Positions 35,620-41,696 of a DNA stretch of 41,696 nt are shown here, piece after piece. Positions within the stretch are counted from its first letter, which is position 1. Every line of letters begins with the position of its first letter. The notes beneath the pieces were generated by a model that worked only from the letters and a program-made list of their open reading frames with translations, did no database searches and was not told where the DNA came from. Origin of the DNA: Chara braunii (lineage: Eukaryota; Streptophyta; Charophyceae; Charales; Characeae); contig BFEA01000002.1 in assembly GCA_003427395.1 (NCBI GenBank), forward strand, positions 7,185,301-7,226,996. Direction: 5' to 3'. Both the position numbers and the translations under genes were made by a program.

Positions 35620-37543
35620 AGTGAGCACTACGTATAGCAGAGAGGAATCTAATCAGTAACCCAGGAGTGGAGCTGTATGAGAAGGTAATGGACACAGCAG
35701 TTGGGAGACTGGGCGAGGTGGAAGACATGGGGACTGCAGTTGTGAGCACGGGTGAAGGAATGGGAGGAGGCAGAAAGAATGACAAGATACTTCTTTAAAA
35801 AGACTAAAACAAAAGGGCGAAATGCAGCGATCGAACAGCTAGAGGGCCCACAAGGAGTGGTATCAGGTCCACAGGAGTTGGTAGAGGTGGCTGTCAATTT
35901 CTACAGCAAATTATACACGTCGATGGAAAGAGCGTACCCAACGCACCAAGTCAAGGAAGTAAGAATGAAGTTTTTTGGCATTCCTCGACTGCACAGTGGA
36001 GAGGGAACAAGCGAAAATGCTGGACGCCCCTCTCCCAGGAGGAGCTGAAGGAAGCCCTCCAATCCATGCCCCCCAACAAGACGCCAGGTCGAGACGGCCT
36101 CACAAGGGAATTTCGGCTAGAGTACTGGCCCATTCTGGGAGGAGAGTACGAAAACTACTTGAACCAGGCATGACAAGCAGAGGGGCTCGGGCCAGACCCG
36201 GCAACAGGTATTGTGACGCTTCTATACAAAAAGGGCGACCCCAAGGACATCAAGAACAACCAGCCGATTACTCTTCTGACACTCACTCACAAGATAGTGG
36301 CCAAAGCGCTAGCCAGTCGGTTGAGAAAGGTCACCAGTGGATGCTTCCATCTTGGCCAAACAGGATTCATCCCGGGACACTTCACCTTGAATAAGGTCAT
36401 GACACTGTCGGAGTTGGTCAGATACACCAAAGACGAGAGGATTAACGCAGTCATTCACTTCTTCGACTTCGAGAAGGCATACGGCCAAGTTAAATGAAAC
36501 TTTCTGCAACAATGTATGGCGAAGATGGGGGTAGGCCCCAACTTTCGCAAATGGATCCGGGTGCTGTACAACGACGCCGACGGCCAGGTCCAAGTTGACG
36601 GTCACCTCTCACAAAGGTACAATATGTCGAGGTCAGCTAGGTAGGGAGCCCCGCTGGCGGGCCCCATCTTCCTATTCATCATGGAGGCAATTGCATCGTT
36701 CCTCAGAAAGGACCCCTCTATAGATCGACTCATCACCGAACCTGACCAACAAGGGCAGATCACCCGACTGCCTACAACGCAACTCTTTGCGGATGACTTG
36801 ACCGTCTTGATCAGGGCCATTGATTCCTTCTTTGAAGCCCCCGCGAGAGCAATGGCTGCATTCCAGCTGGCGTCGAGATGAAAATGTACTGGCCAAAAAC
36901 TGTGGGCTGGTGGTTTTCACACGACGGTCAAGAAGCACAACCTCAACCACACAACTACGGGGGGATGAGTTGGGTGTCCTCAGTTCAACCGCTAAGATAC
37001 CTAGGGATCAGACTGGCGGATACAGGCCCTCATCACTCGATGGCACCAGAGCAGATGGCAAAAATGCTAACCGCTTGGTTGGAGATCCACATGTCCCTGT
37101 TCGGTTGAGCACTCATTCTTAATACCTTGGTCCTTTCTATGCTATGGTACGTGGGAACAATCTGGACACCTCCAACACAGTCAGTGAAGAAGCGCAGGAG
37201 GGCTGCCGCAGCCTACTTGAGGACAGCAAACCCCACCAAACCCAATTTTATATCCAAGGTAGCATGGAGGCAAGTTATACGGTCCAAGGATCAGGGAGGG
37301 CTGGGCATCCTGGACCCCGAACAGCAACTGAAAGCGCTCCAAACCAAATGGGTCCTCAAAACTCTTATCCCATCCTCAGATCTCATGGGTCCCCTTGGTA
37401 CTAGAGCACATGAGCTGGCCAAGTACAAAACTCCACCCAATATGGAGGGTACCTTCTGGCTATTCTGCAACAGCTGGGCTAAGAAAGGAGGAACACGTGC
37501 CGATGGGGGAGCGACAGGGGAAGGCCAAAAGGGGGGCTCCTAA
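35620..37543 (+). pseudogene. LINE B ORF2: reverse transcriptase domain, broken
   Basis: In order: the linker FFKKTKTKGRNAAIEQL and VAVNFYSKLYT (35,790-35,930); RT start MPPNKTPGRDGLTREF (36,066); TGIVTLLYKKGDPKDIKNNQ and PITLLTLTHKIVAKALASRL (36,205-36,325); GQTGFIPGH; motif A FFDFEKAYGQV with its catalytic Asp kept; motif B GAPLAGPIFLF; motif C LFADDLTVLI (36,783-36,812) with the Asp pair kept; and beyond the palm GGLGILDPEQQLKALQ (about 37,295-37,342). In-frame stops: TGA 36,171, TGA 36,495, TAG 36,642 and TGA 37,106, plus a frame change near 36,878. The stops fit Trp, Trp, Gln and Arg codons hit by C-to-T or G-to-A changes. The palm is otherwise well preserved. Confidence 0.9.
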
Positions 37544-37794
37544 TGGGCCCAAATTCTCAAAATATGGGGCAAGGCCTTTCCAGCAAGAGTGGGACAGCCT
37601 ACTACAAGGCAGCAGGTCCTCAGACAACCCCTATTCTGTAATCCTTGGATGAAGGATTTACAAGGAAATCCAGAACACTAACTGCGAAGGACGCCAGGTG
37701 GGGAACCTGGCTCGAGCACGGTTTCTGGGAGGTGAAACACCTTTGGTCGTAAGATAACCACAGATGGAAAACAGGCAGGGAACTGAGAGAAGAA

Positions 37795-39012
37795 ATGAAG
37801 GGAAGTCACAGACTACTCGGAAACCTTAATGATATCCTCATCTCCATCCCGGACGAGTGGAAATGCATGTTGAGAAGTCTGCAACAATGGAGAAACGGCG
37901 ACTGGCCAACCTGGAGTTTCAGCGACAAACCCTCCCAAGCCTTTCGTATCGCGCAGCCGGTGGGACCAACCAAAGAATGGCGGAGTGCAGACATGTACGC
38001 AATCTCAGTTCCCGGTGCCACCGTCAGTCAATTGGACAAGGAATCACACACCCCGATCACCATCAAATCGGATAAGCTGCGGAAGGTGAGAGTAATAGAG
38101 ACTGAAGATTTCACGATCTTCGCCCCGACAACCAAGATTCAGAACCTAGAAATAGACCCAGCAGAATGGGCCTGGAACATCAGCGAGGGAACACTACAAG
38201 TCGCCAGGAGAATTAACATCCTACATTATACCACCAAGCTGGGCTACCGTCTCAGGGAGCGCTCACTCCCGCTCGCCCATCCGTTGTCGCTGAGATGTGA
38301 GAAGAGGGTTGACATACCAAGAGAACAAGTCAAGCAATTGCCTTGGCCACGGCTACACACCATCAGGTTATGTAATATCAAGAGTATGCAGCGGCTCATC
38401 CTTCACGTGACACTCCCAGTGAACACGTGGTTGTATGACCGTAGTAGTAGACACCACAGAGACGTAGCGGACCAAGCCTGCTCCCAGTGCACGGGCGGCA
38501 CACTCGAAACTCTGTCGCACTGCCTCCTACAACGCCCCGAAGCGTAATACCTATGGACCGAGGCTTGAATGCTGTGGCTGTGCATTATGTCGGCCTCCTT
38601 CCCACAAGACAGGAGGACACTTCTGACAGGAGGCGACGTGCCAAAGTCTTGGCAGCCCCACAAAAAGCACATCTTCCAGCCGTTGAGACAGTACACGTTA
38701 TGGACTCTCTGGAAACGGAGATGCCAACAAGCAATCGGGCAGACGCCAATGTTTAGAGCAGAAGCTAAGGCGACGCTCTACAACCTCATGGAAACGGATA
38801 TCAGAGCCCAATGGCAGAAGGCCAAAAGACAGGCATCGCTAAGTCCAGAACGGGCCAAGGACCTAACTGAAAAATTCCCAAAAAAGACGTTGGCCCAGGG
38901 CAAAGTAGCCACTATCGAAGGAGCTCGGCTGGACTTCCATTGGTTTCGGGAGGGGCAGCAGGAGCTCCCCATGGGAGACCCATCAAGGACCCCCTGTCTC
39001 AGTCTTCCATAG
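37795..39012 (+). pseudogene. LINE B ORF2 C-terminal region with zinc finger, broken
   Basis: One frame from 37,795 to 39,012 with two stops (TAA 38,545 and a TGA just before 38,569). It carries CSQCTGGTLETLSHC (38,478-38,522), the CxxC...HxxxC finger found after the RT in many LINEs (zf-RVT type) and present in LINE A at the same place. Beyond it lie QPLRQYTLWTLWKRRCQQ and METDIRAQWQKAKRQ, a basic tail. The function is probably RNA binding in the LINE RNP, by family knowledge. Confidence 0.8.
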
Positions 39013-39117
39013 AACCGGGTTTGGACGCTCCTACAACAAGTAGAGGACCTACAAGGGAAAACCCAACACTTCCTGTTTCCCGGAGAAACCTCAGATTTTA
39101 AGGAGGGGTACTATCTA

Positions 39118-39132
39118 GGAAACAGGGGGGGG
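39118..39132. repeat. Left target-site duplication of U6 retrocopy
   Basis: GGAAACAGGGGGGGG, repeated at 39,249-39,263 directly after the A tail. Confidence 0.9.
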
Positions 39133-39151
39133 CGTCCTTCGGGACATCCGT

Positions 39152-39183
<32 letters not shown>

Positions 39184-39248
39184 GGCCCCTGCGCAAGGAT
39201 GACACCCATAAATCGAGAAATGGTCCAAATTTCTTATGTAAAAAAAAA
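39133..39248 (+). pseudogene. U6: Retroposed U6 snRNA, near full length, with A tail
   Basis: From GTCCTTCGGGACATCCG (39,134) through AAAATTGGAACGATACAGAG and CATGGCCCCTGCGCAAGG to AAATCGAGAAATGGTCCAAA (about 39,230), this is nearly the complete plant-type U6 spliceosomal RNA. The invariant ACAGAGA and AGCATGGCCCC region is intact. Differences from the usual plant sequence include a 2-base-shorter 5' stem-loop, a T in CCGTTAAAA and ACCCATAAA. It ends in ATGT and nine As. A 15-bp target duplication flanks it on both sides. No U6 promoter (upstream element or TATA at the usual spacing) precedes it, so it is a retropseudogene made by a LINE machinery. Confidence 0.93.
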
Positions 39249-39263
39249 GGAAACAGGGGGGGG
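39249..39263. repeat. Right target-site duplication of U6 retrocopy
   Basis: Same 15 bases as 39,118-39,132. The G run here is one base longer. Confidence 0.9.
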
Positions 39264-39264
39264 G

Positions 39265-39444
39265 CAGGGTTCTGGGAAAGAAAGGAGGACGATGCAGAGG
39301 CAGGAAGCGGGGCAGGTCCTCCTAAGCCTATTGGAAACTGACGTCCAGGCACAGTGGAAAAGAGCTCAGAGGGAGATGAGACAGCAACCCGACCAAGAAC
39401 AGGAGTTGAAAGACAGGTTTGAGCGCAGAATTCTGGTGAATTGA
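39265..39444 (+). pseudogene. Second copy of LINE C-terminal tail
   Basis: The frame contains [19 protein letters not shown] and ELKDRFERRILVN, ending in TGA at 39,442. It is clearly related to YNLMETDIRAQWQKAKRQ and KDLTEKFPKKTLAQG upstream (38,780-38,900). Either the tail is duplicated within LINE B or the 3' end of a second LINE copy is joined here. Confidence 0.7.
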
Positions 39445-39912
39445 GAAGCGGCAACTACCCAGGCCTCAGGCCTCGTATTCCAGTGGAGACAGAGCGGATG
39501 AAGCGGCGTCGGTAAAGGGAAAGAAAAGCAACAGCAGTAGGGTTTAGGGTTTAAGGAGACAGGAACCAAGGAATTATAGCATCAATAGGCGTATGGTTTA
39601 GGATAGGGAGAGGGGAGGGATAGGGTAGACAGGGAAACAAAGGGTTAAGGGGACAGGAATAGTCTGGTTTTACCTTTGGGGTTCAGTACCTTGGCTGTTC
39701 CTTTATTTCTGTTTGCCAGTTCTTAGTCCAGTTTCCCTTTTGTTGAAATTGCAGATAAGGGGACGCTGGACCCGGATTCCAGCTCGAGCCAAATATGGGT
39801 AATGGCCCCAGCTCTGTCTGGGTTGAGATGTTGAGGAATTCCCGGCCTCATGGATTTTTAATATTTTTATATAATAATAAAGCTGCAACTGTTTTTGAAA
39901 AAAGAAAAGAAA
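39445..39912 (+). other. LINE B 3' UTR with conserved tail motif
   Basis: CTGGACCCGGATTCCAG (39,766-39,782) matches LINE A in 16 of 17 bases. The block 39,820-39,849 (GGGTTGAGATG...CCCGGCCTC) matches in 28 of 30. The sequence between and around them is much less similar. A TAGGGTTTAGGGTTT stretch near 39,538-39,552 resembles two plant telomere repeats. AATAAA lies at 39,876. Confidence 0.8.
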
Positions 39913-40834
39913 AAAAAGGGGAAAATCTGTGTGATGCACCCTCAAAGTCGGTGAATAAAATCTCGATGCCAGTATTCTTTTTTGCCATCAATCCATATCT
40001 TTGGCGCATGCTGTGACAAAGTACACTCCCAAACCTCTTGGGTTTGGTGCTCCATCGTCTAGAAAAAGTGGTGGCTCAGCGGATGTCCCGAAGGATTGAC
40101 GCTATATTCCGTGCAAACGTAAGCACTCCTGAAACCAGAACACATCCGGGTTAAACCACCAGTACACCGGGGACTGGCGGCACCGCAGTGCACGCCAAGC
40201 TTTTTTTGCCGCATCGCCAGCGGCACACTTTTTTCTTTTTTGGATGTAGCTGCCAGCCCTTGTGGTTCAGTAGCACCAAGCCTCCCAAATTTTTGGAGTA
40301 GGCGATGAAGAAATCTTGCAAGGCTGGGGCCACGTAGTGGCGGTTTAATACAAACCAAAAATGGCAACACTCCGCTCTGAGTCTAAACTGTGTCACGTCT
40401 ACCCTGCAACGATGACACCATGGAGAAAAAATAAAAAAAGAACTGCCATTAGGAGCCATCGGGCATTGCAACAGTATCGCGTACCTTGTCGACTACACTG
40501 GTAGCCAGCCACACTGCTGCTCCCGACAGAGGTTTTAAAATCCCACCCAACCCAAAAGTCTGCCCGCTGGAAGCGGTCCCGCGCTGAGGGAACTTGACCA
40601 ACTGAACCCGGTCCGTGAAGCCTCCTGCCAGACTTCCTCCCTGGGCCCTGTCCCCGACACCTCCCAACCCTTTTTGGAAAAAAAAGGGGGAATTCCAAAT
40701 AAGCCTATTATAGGTGAATAATAATTCTTCTGCAGCCTTTAATGTTCCTATTTGGGGACTTAGCTCCGACCTCTCCACCAAGATGCCCAACCTGTGGAGA
40801 CTGTGATCCCCCAGCCTGTCACGTTGGCGCACAG
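39913..40834. other. Stretch without recognisable gene
   Basis: A minus-strand open frame (40,449-40,934) overlaps the minisatellite and continues to VDKVRDTVAMPDGS, but I recognise no family. Near 40,160-40,330, T-rich segments alternate with GCCGC/GGCAC blocks and loosely resemble the repeat at 31,850-32,450. Confidence 0.35.
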
Positions 40835-40965
40835 GTTTGCCACAAGTCTGACACGAGTTTTGGCACAGGGGTGGCACAGGTTTGGCACAGGTTTTGGCAC
40901 AGGTTTGGCATGTATTTGGCAAAGGTTTTGGCACAGGTTCGTCACAGGTCCCCTGCGCAGGTGTG
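40835..40965. repeat. Minisatellite of TTGGCACAGG units
   Basis: About nine units of 10-14 bp: GGCACAGGTTTTGGCACAGG and variants such as GTCACAGG. The minus strand would read Pro/Cys/Lys/Val-rich repeats by chance. Confidence 0.85.
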
Positions 40966-41292
40966 GCAGGATGCCAATGGTTAGCTGAGAGGACTGTTGC
41001 ATGTATGGAGAATCGTGGAGATGTGAGGAGTTAAAAATTGTCTCAACGGTCTCAAAGCAACTTGTCTCAATTGTTTCAAACTTTACAGCAATTTGTATCA
41101 ATGAGTCTCAAATTAGCGACTCCAAGATTGCGCAGGCAAACTTCTGCAGAACCTTCTGCGCAGAGGCGACTCTCTTCTTCCCTTTTTTTCTAACAAGGTA
41201 AACAGATGCCTACCCATGCCCATAAGCGAAGTAGAAAATATAAACGAATAAAAGTCGAAACAAAAGGCTAAACAGGGTGAGAAAGAATACAA

Positions 41293-41470
41293 AGATGGAT
41301 GTATCATCAGCAAAATTACACACCCCTCTGTTTCATGCCCACGGACACATGCGCGACAGACAGACAGAGACACAGACATACAACGATGATCAATACATGA
41401 GAAGTAAAATGGATGTATCATCAACACAATTATACATACCTCTGTTTGACGCGCGACAGGCGGACAAGCA
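41293..41470. repeat. Two-copy tandem repeat, period ~115 bp
   Basis: ATGGATGTATCATCA...AAATTACACACCCCTCTGTTT-like units start near 41,295 and 41,410. Each is followed by a CGCGACAG/ACAGACAG-rich stretch. Confidence 0.8.
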
Positions 41471-41645
41471 GACAGGCTGACGACCGACGGACCGACGGAT
41501 CGGGTGATGGCCAACAGACCAAACAACGGACCGAGTGAACCCCTGCCAGCCCCCCCGAACGCCTACCTTCCCGTCCGCTCGCCCGCCCGCCCAACCAACC
41601 AGCCGACCTTACCGACGTTTCCACTTCAGACCTTCCAACCCAGAG

Positions 41646-41646
<1 letters not shown>

Positions 41647-41696
<50 letters not shown>
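41647..41696. repeat. (CA)n microsatellite at window end
   Basis: About 25 CA dinucleotides running off the end of the window. Confidence 0.97.

Larger units (their letters stand above)
35590..39912 (+). mobile_element. LINE B: 5'-truncated non-LTR retrotransposon
   Basis: A LINE related to LINE A. It lacks ORF1 and the endonuclease. It begins just before the pre-RT linker (RYFFKKTKTKGRNAAIEQL) and runs through the RT, the C-terminal zinc finger and a 3' UTR with AATAAA (39,876-39,881) and an A-rich tail (39,897-39,912). The A-rich target near 35,590 (GAAAAAAAAGAAAA) resembles the tail end, so a target duplication cannot be defined. Frameshifts and stops make it inactive. A U6 retrocopy is inserted at 39,133-39,248. 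Confidence 0.85.

Noticed and set aside
36171-36644. Alternative genetic code (UGA = Trp, UAG = Gln) suggested by LINE stops
   Set aside because: The TGA at 37,106 falls at a probable Arg (CGA to TGA), frameshifts are also present, and plant-like nuclear genomes use the standard code. Decay explains all.
39538-39552. Interstitial telomere (TTTAGGG)n
   Set aside because: Only two units, within a LINE 3' UTR; chance or a UTR feature is more likely.
40449-40934. 161-codon minus-strand frame
   Set aside because: Half is minisatellite; the rest matches no family I recognise.

Overview
The window looks like repeat-rich nuclear DNA of a eukaryote. I found no intact host protein gene. Three things point to the green lineage: a retroposed U6 snRNA copy with the short plant-type 5' stem-loop (TCCTTCGGGA) and the plant-like end ATAAATCGAGAAATGGTCC; two decayed LINEs, one with a first ORF resembling the DUF4283-type RNA-binding domain of plant LINEs; and very abundant simple repeats. 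A large-genome streptophyte alga would fit, but the organism is an inference.

Layout. 1-2,860: no recognisable gene. 2,876-3,222: a roughly 60-bp minisatellite. 3,430-4,929: a chain of about 20 different perfect or near-perfect hairpins with A-rich and T-rich stretches, containing a complete type III hammerhead ribozyme core (4,719-4,771). 4,930-11,287: a decayed LINE of about 6.4 kb. Its 5' half (ORF1 and the endonuclease part of ORF2) is inverted relative to its 3' half, and the duplicated target ACTTACCTC flanks the whole, which is the signature of twin priming. 11,297-11,860: the hairpin chain resumes, so the LINE split one earlier structure; this part also holds an antisense 3' half of U6.

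13,150-27,560: a very large, old, imperfect inverted repeat (arms of about 5 kb around roughly 18.4-22.0 kb). Each arm carries two arrays: about 125-bp units (array A) and about 70-115-bp units (array B). The units of both arrays are hairpins: the cores are conserved, while the stem sequences change between units and mostly stay complementary. The spacer holds a (GA)n/poly-G tract. 27,560-35,560: further short tandem arrays, two copies of an AT-rich SINE-like repeat, a third partial copy of the inverted-repeat outer segment (33,830-34,070) and a GC-rich hairpin block. 35,590-39,912: a second decayed LINE (reverse transcriptase, zinc finger, 3' UTR), into which a U6 RNA was retroposed with an A tail and a 15-bp target duplication. 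39,913-41,696: minisatellite, duplication and (CA)n.

How it fits together. The LINE machinery plausibly made the U6 retrocopy. Both LINEs share a conserved 3' UTR motif that could be the reverse-transcriptase recognition site. The most unusual signal is the repeated creation or maintenance of short hairpins whose stems differ but stay self-complementary, in both the hammerhead-bearing chain and the giant inverted repeat. All comparisons were made by eye, and no alignment or database search was run.
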